Assembly (NCBI RefSeq): GCF_001874625.1
Contig: NZ_CP017671.1
Coordinates: 1,612,001-1,676,000 of the forward strand
DNA: 64,000 nt
Origin: Providencia rettgeri
GTDB lineage: Bacteria; Pseudomonadota; Gammaproteobacteria; Enterobacterales; Enterobacteriaceae
Direction of reading: 5' to 3'
A program made the translations under genes and the position numbers. Of the stretch, positions 45,403 through 55,035 are shown piece after piece; the stretch's first letter is position 1; each line of letters opens with the position of its first letter. The notes under the pieces were generated by a model. It made no database searches, was not told the origin of the DNA, and worked only from the letters and a program-made list of their open reading frames with translations.

Positions 45403-45954
45403 CCTACCTTTAGATTTGATACCTTGAATACTGAACTCATATTAAGAAAGCCTAATGTGGATTGCCTTTTTTGTTTTATATATCAGGTTGTTATATTTAT
45501 TTTTTTGTGGGGTATAAACTCGTTGGTATGAATAATTTTGCTTTCTGTCTCAGTTTTATAGAAAACATAGATGAACACTAACTCTTTGTGAGGTGGCTCA
45601 CTATTTTAATTAATGCAACTGAGCACCAGCAATATAGGAGAAGAAAATGGATGAGTAAGTGGCTGTGATAAATTGTGACACAAAAGTAATGGGACGTGGT
45701 TGGGACTAAGTGATTTTTAAATCATTTTCAAGTATTGTTAAGTGTACCGTTATGGGACGCAATTTCCACTACCTCTGTTAGCTTTTTAATCGGTTTAAAC
45801 TTTATAGCGTAAAGTGCTTATACGTTATGATTTCATATCATATTACTATATGAGTCAGTAAAGTAGATAGATATAAACACATCATGGTCAACCGCAGAGA
45901 TTGAAACATTGCAATGTTTCAAATGTTCCATAAATCTTAACAAAGTCACTTTGT
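45403..45954. other. Gene-free spacer after the XRE pseudogene
   Basis: AT-rich DNA with no supported gene. It contains a short aattgtgacacaaaa stretch also found upstream of each array gene, and a perfect 22-bp palindrome at 45901-45922. It may be the far edge of the integrated element. Confidence 0.45.
45901..45922. repeat. Perfect 22-bp palindrome
   Basis: TTGAAACATTG followed directly by CAATGTTTCAA, with no spacer. It could be an operator or a cruciform-forming site. I know no matching consensus. Confidence 0.6.
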
Positions 45955-46170
45955 TTACGCTAAAAGCGATTGTGTTACCAATATTTTGATTGTTCTTTTA
46001 AATAAGGGTAGGTGAACATCATTGTTGTTGATGACTAATGGCCCACCTAGGTCAAACCAAAACTTAAATTTAGGCGTTACTTCAAAAAATAAAATGTCTT
46101 TATACCATTTTATGGCATCGTCAAGGCCATCGACATACACATGTACATGGTCTATTGCTGTCAGTTTCAT
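45955..46170 (-). pseudogene. Truncated VOC (glyoxalase-fold) protein
   Basis: The first ~55 residues are a VOC module: MKLTAIDHVHVYVDGLDDAI and KWYKDILFFEV, then FWFDLGGPLVINNN. The rest of the usual 120-150 residues is lost, and the frame ends in unrelated sequence (TIKILVTQSLLA). The metal-ligand histidine of the first motif (IDHVHVYV) is present, but the second half-fold is not, so activity is unlikely. The ATG at 46170 gives the normal family start. Confidence 0.65.
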
Positions 46171-46522
46171 TGCGTACTTCAATAAACATATAGAGTAGGA
46201 TTCATCAAGGTGAATAATTATGCCAAAAATGATTTTTTAATATTCTATGAGGGGACGGTTGTAGCCTATAAAAAATAATGCCCACCGATAAGTCAAAGAT
46301 TGTTTAAAAAAGTATGAGATATCTAGGCGAAGCTAACTGAATTTGTTGCTGCATTGGAGAATGTTACACAAGGTTGAGGGTGTTTTTTGATAAGAAAAAT
46401 AGTTTTTACGCATTTTTCTTGTATTGAATATCAGTTTTTTATGTTTGTGTTGTAACAACGTAGATAGGAACCTAGTTAGCTTAACTTGAAATGCGAGCAA
46501 TAAGCTAACCTACGGAGTAAAA
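46171..46522. other. Spacer between divergent VOC remnant and secreted-protein gene
   Basis: 352 bp of AT-rich DNA. It contains ACCGATAA near 46282-46289, similar to a sigma-28 -10 box, but no -35 element at the right distance. No gene seen. Confidence 0.4.
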
Positions 46523-46879
46523 ATGGCAAAGGTAATCACTATTTTTGTATTACTGTACAGTATGAGTTTACCTACTTATGCGATGAAAACCTATCAACTG
46601 GATTGCCCTGATCGTGGAATAATGACAGTGCTACATACGAATTATTTAATTACCACTTTGAAATGGGGAAGCGAGTTTTTTGTATCGCGACCGACTATCC
46701 GGTATCGCAAGGAAGATGCAAGATATAATATCTACGATTTTTTAAACGGTGATTCTTTGATTAAAACCCTAGGTGACAATAAGCGTTATTATTTTATATA
46801 TAAAGATGGGGATAGGGTGGAGTGTCATAAGCAAAGTGAAACCCAACTAGTTATTACCCAACTACCTATAGTGCCTTAA
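46523..46879 (+). CDS. Small secreted protein, unrecognised
   Basis: A 118-residue protein with a signal peptide (MAKVITIFVLLYSMSLPTYA) and a mature part of about 98 residues. Two cysteines, in QLDCPDRG and RVECHKQ, could form one disulfide spanning the domain. The sequence alternates polar and hydrophobic residues like a beta-sandwich. CGGAG lies before the ATG. It resembles no family I can name. A small periplasmic or secreted protein is the best description. Confidence 0.7.
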   Translation: MAKVITIFVLLYSMSLPTYAMKTYQLDCPDRGIMTVLHTNYLITTLKWGSEFFVSRPTIRYRKEDARYNIYDFLNGDSLIKTLGDNKRYYFIYKDGDRVECHKQSETQLVITQLPIVP

Positions 46880-46971
46880 TAACTGGCTACACCTACCTTT
46901 CAATCTTGTTGTGATATTCTAATTCTGATAAGTTTTGCTTCTTCTAATACGCGCTTAGGTAAATAGACTTA

Positions 46972-47184
46972 ATGAAACTTATTTCTTCACTTTTTTGTTC
47001 TTTTTTGATTGCTGGGTGTACATTTAATCCTAGTTTTGAAGCGAATAAATCAACATGGCCAAAGCCACATAAAGATCAGCGCACATCTGAACAAAAAAGA
47101 ATAGATAGAGAAGCTGTACATGAACAACAAAGAGCAGTGATGAGAGGTGAAAAACCAGATTATGATGTTTTTGATAGGTACTAA
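46972..47184 (+). CDS. Small lipoprotein, unrecognised
   Basis: A 70-residue lipoprotein. MKLISSLFCSFLIAGC is a short signal with lipobox LIAGC, leaving a 55-residue mature peptide. The tail is highly charged (KPHKDQRTSEQKRIDREAVHEQQRAVMRGEKPD) and may be largely disordered or helical. The ribosome-binding site is weak. It follows the secreted-protein gene after 92 bp and may be co-transcribed with it. Confidence 0.65.
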   Translation: MKLISSLFCSFLIAGCTFNPSFEANKSTWPKPHKDQRTSEQKRIDREAVHEQQRAVMRGEKPDYDVFDRY

Positions 47185-47253
47185 CTTTTTGTTAAGTGTT
47201 TTTTAAAACTGTATGTTATAAACCTTTCTTTTATCACTAAAACAAGTGATTTT

Positions 47254-47273
47254 CTGGTGGTGAAAACCACCAG
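47254..47273. terminator. Hairpin between converging lipoprotein and hicB genes
   Basis: CTGGTGGT-gaaa-ACCACCAG, an 8-bp perfect stem with a GAAA tetraloop. There is no real T-tract on either side, so termination is only presumed. Confidence 0.5.
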
Positions 47274-47322
47274 TTAAACCATACAATTATATTTCAATAC
47301 GCCAATATGAATGGCCTCAATA

Positions 47323-47751
47323 CTACCTTGGGGTAACTGTGACTGAGGCTTCATAACCTAATAAATACAAAGCTTGCTCTAAAATATCGAGCTTAGAAGC
47401 ATAATGGATATCGAGTAAGCGTTCTATCTGCTGCGCATTGATATTTAACCTACGGGCGATATCGAGTCGTTGAATTTTTGAATCTAGAATCGCATTATGT
47501 AAGGCAATTTTTAGGCAGCAAGTTATTGGTAGGTAGACAGTGAATGCATTCTCAGTTGGTTGAGTTGGCGTAGGTATTCGTTTTTTCCCTTCAATATACT
47601 CTGCAAAAGTGGCTAATAATATTTCTTGGGCTTCTAATTCAACATCTTCTCTACAATAGCTCACACCTTGAAGATCAGGAAAATCAGCAAAACTGATTTC
47701 ATATGCTCCTTCTTCCTCGACAAACTCGACTGTTGCTTGATAAGTAAACAT
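47323..47751 (-). CDS. hicB: Solitary HicB-family antitoxin-like protein
   Basis: A 142-residue protein with an N-terminal HicB partial RNase H-like fold (YQATVEFVEEEGAYEISFAD, FPDLQGVSYCREDVELEAQE) and a C-terminal DNA-binding part (IQRLDIARRLNINAQQIERLLD). HicB normally neutralises HicA mRNA interferase and autoregulates. No hicA-like frame (about 60 codons) was found on either side, so it is an orphan or a stand-alone regulator. A good AAGGAAAG ribosome-binding site precedes the ATG. Confidence 0.8.
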   Translation of the reverse strand: MFTYQATVEFVEEEGAYEISFADFPDLQGVSYCREDVELEAQEILLATFAEYIEGKKRIPTPTQPTENAFTVYLPITCCLKIALHNAILDSKIQRLDIARRLNINAQQIERLLDIHYASKLDILEQALYLLGYEASVTVTPR

Positions 47752-47997
47752 ACCTTTCCTTTTGCTTTTTTAATGAGGGAGGAAGTGTTGCATTTGCTTG
47801 AGGGTAAAACAAGGGATAACACATGACTTCCGAGTTTGTATGCTTAACTCTAACCATTATAAGGTAGGCCAAGGAAAAACAGACTAGCTAAAAACCTGAT
47901 GGGAAGGCCGATAATTTTTTATATGGTCGCCTTAACACAAATGTATCAATAGCGGAATAGTTTTATTCGGAAACTATTAAGAAAGACAAGAAATATA

Positions 47998-48013
47998 TGT
48001 GAATTAGGTCACA
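47998..48013. promoter_or_regulatory. Perfect CRP-cAMP core site
   Basis: TGTGA-attagg-TCACA matches the CRP consensus exactly with 6-bp spacing. It is 247 bp upstream of hicB and 1.39 kb upstream of flhD, so its target promoter is uncertain. Confidence 0.6.
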
Positions 48014-48850
48014 AACTTAACAATATTTTTAAGCTTAAAATGCAGCAAAATTTGTATCTTTTATAAGCATTATTTTAACTGAATTATTTTAAATAAAATT
48101 AATTTATTTTTATTGTTGTTGTTATTGAATTACGGGGTTTACTTAGATTTGGTTTTTAGTCAGCACCATTAGTTAAAATAAAAGTATATAGTAATCTTTG
48201 TAAATAATAACATATAGTTATTAGGTGGGCAGTGTACAGTTGGGTGCCATTTAAAAAAATAAGTATTGTTACCAGTAAAAATGTGTTTATCGGCAATTAT
48301 TTTGATCATATTTTGAGTATATTAAAATGATACAAAAAACATATCCTGAACAGAATGTTCTTAATTGAAACCTCTATTTTTTCTCAAAATGATAAAAGAG
48401 ATTAGTTATCGTAGGTTGATCATTTTATTAAAAAAAATAAATATTCGACTATTTAAATAGAAAAATAAAATCGAATTAATACAAAAATAGACTTTAATGA
48501 AGTAATAACAAGATGATTACTGAAAATATAAAATAAACAAAAATATATAACAATAAATTTTAAGTTAAATGATTGATTATATACAATACTCACAAAGTTA
48601 ATTAATTTTATTAATATTATGATGTGACTATATAATAGACAATGTTTAATGATTCTAATGAAATTTGTGTGGAGTGGCGATAATATGTATGACAATATAA
48701 TTATTTTTTATCTATACACGATTGAATAATTTTGAATGATGGTTCGTTTTTCAATTAAACACATTGAAAATTAATGACTAAATTTTATTCCCCTTATGCC
48801 GATATTGACTTAAATGTAATTTCAACAATTCAGTTTCTCAATACCAAACC

Positions 48851-48864
48851 TTGATTTGGATCAA
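48851..48864. promoter_or_regulatory. Perfect FNR box upstream of flhDC
   Basis: TTGAT-ttgg-ATCAA matches the FNR consensus exactly, 537 bp before the flhD start. It suggests anaerobic control of motility or of an unseen transcript. Confidence 0.6.
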
Positions 48865-49400
48865 TATGTTGGTTTTGATGTTGTGATTGGTTTTTATTGC
48901 TTAGTTATCACATGAGGAGAGTGAAGAGATTGATTAAAATCCTGCCATTTACCTTAGGTTGATTCAAAATGTTGTAGATATTTGGGATAAGATGAAAGAA
49001 GATAAAGAAATAATAAAGATTATTTAATGAATTAATGGGTAATCATCCCAATGGTACAAAAAGAAACATAAGTACCTTGAATAGTTAATTTAGTGGTGCA
49101 TAATAATTGACGACTAATAATGACATCGGCAAATTCTGACTTTTACTGAAAATGCTAACTTTCTAGTCATTCTTTATTGTTGTAGGTATTCAGGAAATGT
49201 ATTTAATTTAAGTTTGAAACTTTGTGTTTTTATACTCCAAACTGGGTATTCACCAATGGACAACATGGGAAAGTAATGGAATACATATACCCAATTTAAT
49301 TACTTTTTATATTTAATAATTTGGCTACACACAATACTTTCAAATTCATATTTGTTCTTTTTGCACACAGATGTTGATAAATATTCGTAAAGGAAAAAAA

Positions 49401-49751
49401 ATGAGCTCGACGACAGATTTTCTGAAGCATATATACGATATTAACCTCTCATATTTGCTATTAGCCCAAAAACTCATCTCTCAAGAGAAAGCCTCTGCGA
49501 TGTTCCGTTTAGGTATCTCTGATGCAATGGCAACTACTTTAGCAGAACTCACGCTTCCTCAATTAGTCAAATTAGCAGAAACAAACCAGCTAATCTGTCA
49601 GTTTAGATTTGAGAATAGCGATACGATAGAAAAGCTAACTCGTGATTCAAGGGTGGATGAATTGCAACAAATTCATACAGGTATCTTACTTTCGACCCGA
49701 TTATTGCAAACGCATAATGAAGGCGACAATGAAATAGCGAGAAAAAGATGA
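49401..49751 (+). CDS. flhD: FlhD flagellar master regulator subunit
   Basis: A 116-residue subunit of the FlhD4C2 activator of class 2 flagellar promoters. [25 protein letters not shown] is the family signature, and [38 protein letters not shown] follows; the dimerising region includes the N-terminal helices. The ATG at 49401 has AAGGA upstream and gives the usual length; an ATG ten codons earlier is possible but adds residues not seen in the family. The stop overlaps flhC by 4 bp. Confidence 0.96.
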   Translation: MSSTTDFLKHIYDINLSYLLLAQKLISQEKASAMFRLGISDAMATTLAELTLPQLVKLAETNQLICQFRFENSDTIEKLTRDSRVDELQQIHTGILLSTRLLQTHNEGDNEIARKR

Positions 49752-50338
49752 GTACCGCAGCTGAGAAAAGTATTGTTAAAGAAGCGAATGATATTCGCTT
49801 AGCAATGGAGTTAATCTCTTTAGGGGCTCGTCTTCAAATGTTAGAAAGCGAAACTCAAATCAGTCGTGGCCGATTAGTTCGTTTGTACAAAGAGCTAAGA
49901 GGCTGCCCTCCACCAAAAGGAATGCTACCTTTTTCGACAGATTGGTTTATGACATGGGAGCAAAATATTCATTCATCCATGTTTTATAATGCTTATCAAT
50001 TTTTACTCAAAAGTGGCCAATGCAAAGGGGTTGATGCCATATTAAAAGCGTATCGGTTATACCTTGAGCAATGTATTCCAGAGCCTGATCAGGAACCTTT
50101 GTTAGCTTTAACGCGTGCTTGGACGCTTGTCCGTTTTGTTGAAAGTGGCATGTTGCAAAGTTCACAATGCAGTTGTTGCCATGGGTCATTTATTACTTAT
50201 GCACATATCCCTGAAAACAGTTTCACTTGCAGTTTATGCCAGCCGCCATCAAGAGCAATAAAAAAACGTAAACTTTCCGAGCATCTAGCCGATATTACGG
50301 TATATCGACAAGATGGCATTACTAAAGCGGTAATGTAA
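49748..50338 (+). CDS. flhC: FlhC flagellar master regulator subunit
   Basis: A 196-residue partner of FlhD that makes most DNA contacts in FlhD4C2. The structural zinc site is visible as [15 protein letters not shown]...FTCSLCQPP (four cysteines). [32 protein letters not shown] is the conserved N-terminal region. The ATG overlaps the flhD stop (ATGA), implying translational coupling and balanced subunits. A terminator-like hairpin follows, then motA. Confidence 0.96.
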   Translation: MSTAAEKSIVKEANDIRLAMELISLGARLQMLESETQISRGRLVRLYKELRGCPPPKGMLPFSTDWFMTWEQNIHSSMFYNAYQFLLKSGQCKGVDAILKAYRLYLEQCIPEPDQEPLLALTRAWTLVRFVESGMLQSSQCSCCHGSFITYAHIPENSFTCSLCQPPSRAIKKRKLSEHLADITVYRQDGITKAVM

Positions 50339-50354
50339 TTGGATTGATTGGTCA

Positions 50355-50376
50355 ACAGGCAAAGCTTTTTGCCTGT
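50355..50376 (+). terminator. flhDC terminator
   Basis: ACAGGCAAA-gctt-TTTGCCTGT, a 9-bp stem 16 bp past the flhC stop. The T-tract lies within the 3' arm. Confidence 0.6.
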
Positions 50377-50434
50377 CATTTCCAAAATTCCCTTTGACTG
50401 CCATCTGTTAACCAACGGAGTGAAAGGGAATATT

Positions 50435-51322
50435 GTGTTAATACTCATCGGGTATCTCATTGTTACAGTAGCGGTTATTGGCGGATATATAATGGTCGGT
50501 GGCCATTTAGGTGCGTTATATCAACCAGCTGAATTTGTCATTATTTTAGGCGCAGGTTTAGGTGCGTTTGTTGTTGGTAACAGTGGCAAATCTATCATCG
50601 CTTTGTGCAAAGTATTACCAAAACTCTTTCGCCGTTCTTCTTATAACAAAACCATGTCGATGGATTTAATGGCGTTGTTATTTCAATTACTCAATAAATC
50701 ACGTCAACAAGGGTTACTTGCCCTTGAGAAAGATATTGAGAACCCGCAAGAAAGTGAAATTTTTTCCCAATATCCTCGTATTTTAAAAGATGAAACAACC
50801 ATGATGTTTGTGGTGGATTATTTGCGTCTGATGGTAAGTAGTAACTTACAAAGCCATGAAATTGAGGCGTTAATGGATGAAGAATTAGAAACCTTTCGTC
50901 AAGAAAATGAAGTCCCAGCTTCAGGTTTAAACATGGTTGGAGACTCGATGCCTGCATTCGGGATTGTTGCTGCAGTTTTAGGCGTGGTGAATGCGCTTGG
51001 CTCGGCCGACCGTCCTGCGGGAGAGTTAGGCGCTTTAATTGCCCATGCAATGGTTGGGACATTTTTAGGTATTTTAGTCGCTTACGGATTTATTCTACCA
51101 TTAGCAGCACTGATTAGGCAGCGTAGTAGCGAACAACTGAAAATGATGGAGTGCATTAAGGTGACCTTTCTTTCAGCATTACAAGGTTATGCGCCGCAAA
51201 TCGCCGTTGAGTTTGGTCGTAAAGTACTCTTTAGCGTAGATAGACCTTCCTTTGTTGAACTTGAGGATAGAGTTCGTGAGGTGAAAGTAGGCGCTCGCAC
51301 ACAAGAAACGACTGAGGAGTAG
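50435..51322 (+). CDS. motA: MotA flagellar stator protein
   Basis: A 295-residue inner-membrane stator subunit, the E. coli length, conducting protons with MotB. Four helices are present. The [24 protein letters not shown] opening and cytosolic loop with RGAxE-type charged residues ([12 protein letters not shown]) are conserved. The channel prolines lie in [14 protein letters not shown] and [12 protein letters not shown]. The start is taken as GTG at 50435, preceded by AAAGGGA, because it reproduces the family N-terminus (MLILIGYL). An upstream ATG at 50348 would add 29 residues overlapping the flhDC hairpin and is rejected. Confidence 0.93.
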   Translation: MLILIGYLIVTVAVIGGYIMVGGHLGALYQPAEFVIILGAGLGAFVVGNSGKSIIALCKVLPKLFRRSSYNKTMSMDLMALLFQLLNKSRQQGLLALEKDIENPQESEIFSQYPRILKDETTMMFVVDYLRLMVSSNLQSHEIEALMDEELETFRQENEVPASGLNMVGDSMPAFGIVAAVLGVVNALGSADRPAGELGALIAHAMVGTFLGILVAYGFILPLAALIRQRSSEQLKMMECIKVTFLSALQGYAPQIAVEFGRKVLFSVDRPSFVELEDRVREVKVGARTQETTEE

Positions 51323-51329
51323 CATTAGG

Positions 51330-52247
51330 ATGGCAGCCAATACTCCTCATATTATCCGAGTTAAAAAGCGTAATTCACATCGGCAAAGTGGCCATGGCGG
51401 TTCATGGAAAATTGCTTATGCCGATTTTATGACTGCAATGATGGCGTTCTTTCTCGTGATGTGGCTGATCTCAATTTCAAGTCCTCAGGAACTGACTCAG
51501 ATTGCTGAGTATTTTCGCACCCCATTAAGTACCGCAATTAACCCAGGTAAAAAAAGTGGGGATGCTACAAACCCAATTCCCGGTGGTGGTAAAGACCCTA
51601 TTTTCCGCGAAGGGGATGTGATGCCAGAACCAAACAATATTATTGACGGTGACGCAAATTATCGCTTTGAAAAATTAAAAAAGTCCCTTGAACAAGCCAT
51701 TTTAAAAGACCCTCGTTTGAACGAATTAAAACCACATTTGCTCATTGATATGATTAATGATGGTTTACGTATCCAAATTGTTGATAGTGAAAATCGACCC
51801 ATGTTTAAAGTGGGGTCTGCCACTGTTGAGCCTTATATGCGCGATATCCTACGTGCGATTGCACCGCTTCTGAATGATGTCCCAAACCGTATCAGCATTT
51901 CCGGTCATACGGATGATTTACCTTATGCTAATGGGGCAAATTATAGTAACTGGGAGCTGTCATCTGACCGAGCAAACGCTTCTCGTCGTGAGTTAATTCG
52001 TGGAGGGATGGATGAAAACAAGGTACTACGAGTTGTAGGAATGGCATCTGCAATCCATTTAGATACCGAAGATGGACTTGCACCTATTAACCGCCGGATA
52101 AGCATTATCGTGTTAAATGATGAAGATGCAAAACAAATATTACGTGAATACAGTGGGGCAAAACCCATCAACGATGTGCTGAATAAACCGCAAAAAATAT
52201 CGTCTGACCCCATTGTGGATGAAATATCTGCGGTAAAAATACCGTGA
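51330..52247 (+). CDS. motB: MotB flagellar stator protein
   Basis: A 305-residue stator subunit with one N-terminal helix and a periplasmic OmpA-like peptidoglycan-binding domain. The proton-carrying aspartate is D32 in [20 protein letters not shown]. The plug and linker follow, then the peptidoglycan motif [12 protein letters not shown]...[16 protein letters not shown]. It starts 7 bp after motA. A GTCTGCCGG hairpin follows before cheA, possibly tuning relative expression. Confidence 0.96.
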   Translation: MAANTPHIIRVKKRNSHRQSGHGGSWKIAYADFMTAMMAFFLVMWLISISSPQELTQIAEYFRTPLSTAINPGKKSGDATNPIPGGGKDPIFREGDVMPEPNNIIDGDANYRFEKLKKSLEQAILKDPRLNELKPHLLIDMINDGLRIQIVDSENRPMFKVGSATVEPYMRDILRAIAPLLNDVPNRISISGHTDDLPYANGANYSNWELSSDRANASRRELIRGGMDENKVLRVVGMASAIHLDTEDGLAPINRRISIIVLNDEDAKQILREYSGAKPINDVLNKPQKISSDPIVDEISAVKIP

Positions 52248-52287
52248 TAAATCATAGTAATTTGAATTTATTACATGATTTGTTTAG

Positions 52288-52314
52288 TTGTCTGCCGGTC
52301 ATTCCGGCAGACAG
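52288..52314 (+). promoter_or_regulatory. Strong hairpin between motB and cheA
   Basis: GTCTGCCGG-tcatt-CCGGCAGAC is a 9-bp perfect stem (extended by a T-A pair) without a T-tract. It is more likely an RNA stability or processing element than a terminator. Confidence 0.55.
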
Positions 52315-52350
52315 CGTTAAGTGAAACCTAAGCGAAACTGGATAAAAACC

Positions 52351-54417
52351 ATGGATATTACCGAGTTTTATCAAACATTTTTCGATGAAGCCGATGAGTT
52401 GCTCAGGGATATGGAACAACATTTACTTGAGCTTGATCCTTTTGACCCGGACAGCGAACAGCTAAATGCCATTTTCCGCAGTGCCCATTCAATAAAAGGA
52501 GGAGCTGCAACCTTTGGTTTCACTCAGTTGCAAAACACCACTCATACATTGGAAAACTTGCTGGATAAAGCGCGTCATGATGAGTTAACGCTCACACCTG
52601 ACATCATTGACGTATTTCTTGATGCAAAAGATGTAATGGCGTCACAGTTAGATGCGTATAAAAATGATTCTTTACCTGATGAGGAAACATTTAAGCGGAT
52701 TTGCGAGGTCCTTAGCCGGGTTGAAAACCATGCTGAGGAGGTCACTGAGCTAGCTCCATCGCAAACGGAACAATTAGTTGAAACTGAGATTGCTGAAACG
52801 GCCACGTCACAAGGCGAGTTTTCACACTATTTTATGATCACATTAAATCAACTAAAAGAAAGTGAAGTTGATTTACTTGCCGATGAATTAAGTTTATTTG
52901 GCAATCTGTACCACACTGAAAAAACCGCTGATAGCCTACAGGCTTGGCTTGGAACTAATACAGATATTGATGATATTTGTGGCGTATTATGTTTTGTGGT
53001 TGACGAGTCACAAATTACTCATCAAACGGTCTCTTTTAGCGACTGCCAGGCTGTTGCTCCTGAAAAAATCACTGCTAGTGAACCTGACAACCAAGCCAAC
53101 GCCAACGTTGTTGAGCCGAAGGAAGAAACTAAGCCAGTAGCCACATCACCGGCTACTGCTGTAACAACGAATACATCGAAAAAACCTGCTGTAGCTAAAC
53201 CCAAAGGGGACTCTAGCAGTATTCGTGTTGCAGTCGAAAAAGTTGACCAACTGATTAACTTAGTTGGCGAGCTAGTCATTATCCAATCTATGTTGACGCA
53301 ACATAGCCAGCAAGTAGACCAAAACGAATACAGCGATTTATTAAGTTCGATTGTGCAATTAGAGCGGAATTCACGGGCATTACAAGAATCTGTTATGTCT
53401 ATTCGCATGATGCCAATGGATTATGTCTTTAGCCGTTTTCCTCGCATGGTACGCGATATTGCATCGAAATTAGGCAAAAAAATCGAACTCAAAGTGGAAG
53501 GTAGCTCCACGGAGCTAGATAAAAGCTTAATAGAGCGGATTGTTGACCCGCTAAATCATTTGGTACGCAATAGTCTTGATCACGGAATTGAAAAACCAGA
53601 AGTTCGGTTAGCCAATGGTAAACCAGAAGCTGGCACATTAACGTTGGCTGCGGCACATCAGAGCGGCAATATTTGCATTGAAGTTCGTGATGATGGTGCG
53701 GGGTTAAACCGTGAACGCATTTTGGCAAAAGCCAAGTCTCAAGGCATGAATGTGCATGACGGGATGAGCAATGATGAAGTAGCCATGCTGATTATGGCAC
53801 CCGGTTTTTCAACTGCTGAGGTCGTGACGGATGTCTCTGGTCGGGGTGTTGGAATGGATGTTGTTAAGCGGAACATTCAAGACATGGGAGGGCGTATTCA
53901 GATAGGTTTCACCGAAGGTAAAGGGACAATCATCCGTATTTTACTCCCCTTAACTTTGGCTATTCTCGATGGTATGTCCGTAAAAGTTGCGGAAGACGTA
54001 TTTATCGTGCCGTTAAGCGCCATCATCAGCACATTACAACCACGTCAGGAAGATATTTACCGTTTAGCGGGTGAAGAAAAAATGTTGCTTGTGCGTGGAG
54101 AATACTTACCACTCGTTGAATTACATAATGTTTTTTCAATTGACGGGGCTGAACGCCATTTAGATAACAGCATTGTGTTGATTATCCAAAATGCAGGTCA
54201 TCGCTTTGCCTTATTAGTTGACAAGCTAGTAGGACAACAACAAGTGGTGGTGAAAAATATTGAAAGTAATTATCGCAAGATCCCAGGTATTTCTGCAGCA
54301 ACAATTATGGGCGATGGCTCTGTTGCATTGATTTTAGATGTGGCCGAGCTGCAAAGAATGAATAACAGCATTTTGATTAAAAAGAAACAACAGGTTTCTC
54401 AACCTGTCGTGCACTAA
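52351..54417 (+). CDS. cheA: CheA chemotaxis histidine kinase
   Basis: A 688-residue cytosolic kinase that phosphorylates CheY and CheB. The P1 domain has FRSAHSIKGGAATFG with phosphoacceptor at about H46. A P2-type docking region and an Ala/Pro/Thr-rich linker (about 260-290) follow. P3 dimerisation starts at SSIRVAVEKVDQLINLVGEL. P4 ATPase motifs are VDPLNHLVRNSLDHGIE, DDGAGLNRE and GRGVGMDVV. The C-terminal P5 CheW-like domain ends at VVDVAEL-like VALILDVAEL. ATG at 52351 gives the family start MDITEFYQTF; 10 upstream codons are rejected. Confidence 0.95.
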   Translation: MDITEFYQTFFDEADELLRDMEQHLLELDPFDPDSEQLNAIFRSAHSIKGGAATFGFTQLQNTTHTLENLLDKARHDELTLTPDIIDVFLDAKDVMASQLDAYKNDSLPDEETFKRICEVLSRVENHAEEVTELAPSQTEQLVETEIAETATSQGEFSHYFMITLNQLKESEVDLLADELSLFGNLYHTEKTADSLQAWLGTNTDIDDICGVLCFVVDESQITHQTVSFSDCQAVAPEKITASEPDNQANANVVEPKEETKPVATSPATAVTTNTSKKPAVAKPKGDSSSIRVAVEKVDQLINLVGELVIIQSMLTQHSQQVDQNEYSDLLSSIVQLERNSRALQESVMSIRMMPMDYVFSRFPRMVRDIASKLGKKIELKVEGSSTELDKSLIERIVDPLNHLVRNSLDHGIEKPEVRLANGKPEAGTLTLAAAHQSGNICIEVRDDGAGLNRERILAKAKSQGMNVHDGMSNDEVAMLIMAPGFSTAEVVTDVSGRGVGMDVVKRNIQDMGGRIQIGFTEGKGTIIRILLPLTLAILDGMSVKVAEDVFIVPLSAIISTLQPRQEDIYRLAGEEKMLLVRGEYLPLVELHNVFSIDGAERHLDNSIVLIIQNAGHRFALLVDKLVGQQQVVVKNIESNYRKIPGISAATIMGDGSVALILDVAELQRMNNSILIKKKQQVSQPVVH

Positions 54418-54433
54418 ATAGAGGCCATACACC

Positions 54434-54931
54434 ATGTCTATGTTAGATGATGATTTAAATAAACACGAAGAAGAAAAGAACGGCGAAGGCTATCTTATTT
54501 TCACTTTAGGTGAAGAAGAGTACGGCATTGAAATTTTAAAAGTGCAGGAAATTCGTGGCTATGAGCAGGTTACTCGTATCGCGAATACACCAGATTTTAT
54601 TAAGGGCGTGACCAATTTACGTGGTGTGATTATCCCTATTATTGATTTACGCGTGAAATTCTCCCACGAAAACGTGGTGTATAACGATAATACCGTTGTC
54701 ATTGTGGTGAATTTAAAAGACCGAGTCGTTGGAATTGTTGTGGATGGTGTTTCTGATGTGCTGGTATTAAATGAAGAACAAATCGCACCGCCACCTGATT
54801 TTGCTGTGACCTTATCGACACAATATTTAACAGGTCTTGGGACAGTTAATGACCGTATGTTGATATTAGTCGATATTGAAAAGTTACTAACAAGCGATGA
54901 AATGGCACTAATTGACAGCATGGCTGAGTAA
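54434..54931 (+). CDS. cheW: CheW chemotaxis adaptor
   Basis: A 165-residue SH3-like adaptor that couples chemoreceptors to CheA. The family pattern is [26 protein letters not shown], then [32 protein letters not shown], and [25 protein letters not shown] lies 9 nt before the ATG. It ends the motAB-cheAW block; a sigma-28 promoter for the receptors follows. Confidence 0.95.
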   Translation: MSMLDDDLNKHEEEKNGEGYLIFTLGEEEYGIEILKVQEIRGYEQVTRIANTPDFIKGVTNLRGVIIPIIDLRVKFSHENVVYNDNTVVIVVNLKDRVVGIVVDGVSDVLVLNEEQIAPPPDFAVTLSTQYLTGLGTVNDRMLILVDIEKLLTSDEMALIDSMAE

Positions 54932-54974
54932 TTCTCAGCCTAACTATTTGTGCAAATAATAATAAGTCATTGGC

Positions 54975-55001
54975 TAAAGTTTTTGGCTTGATGACCGATA
55001 T
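54975..55001 (+). promoter_or_regulatory. Sigma-28 (FliA) promoter of the chemoreceptor-che operon
   Basis: TAAAGTTT, an 11-bp spacer, then ACCGATAT. The -35 is a perfect match and the -10 matches GCCGATAA at 6 of 8, with exact spacing, 35 bp before the receptor start. This marks class 3 flagellar control. Confidence 0.8.
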
Positions 55002-55035
55002 CCAAAATACAACAAAATTATGTTAGTAAAACGTC

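Larger units (their letters stand above)
47752..49400. other. 1.65-kb gene-free region upstream of flhDC
   Basis: Strongly AT-rich with no supported gene; an 80-codon minus-strand frame near 48453-48695 looks random. It holds a perfect CRP core at 47998-48013 and a perfect FNR box at 48851-48864. Long upstream regions integrating many regulators are typical of flhDC, so this is probably its control region and untranslated leader. A small RNA gene is possible. Confidence 0.55.

Noticed and set aside
46282..46289. ACCGATAA resembling a sigma-28 -10 box
   Set aside because: No -35 element at the right spacing and no flagellar gene downstream.
47752..47900. Hidden hicA upstream of hicB
   Set aside because: No frame of about 60 codons with HicA motifs on either strand.
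48453..48695. 80-codon minus-strand frame upstream of flhDC
   Set aside because: Composition is what AT-rich non-coding DNA gives (I, L, F, Y, S only), with no ribosome-binding site and no family resemblance.
50381..50407. Possible sigma-28 promoter before motA
   Set aside because: The -10-like GCCATCTG matches only three or four bases and no TAAAGTTT-like -35 lies at 11 bp.
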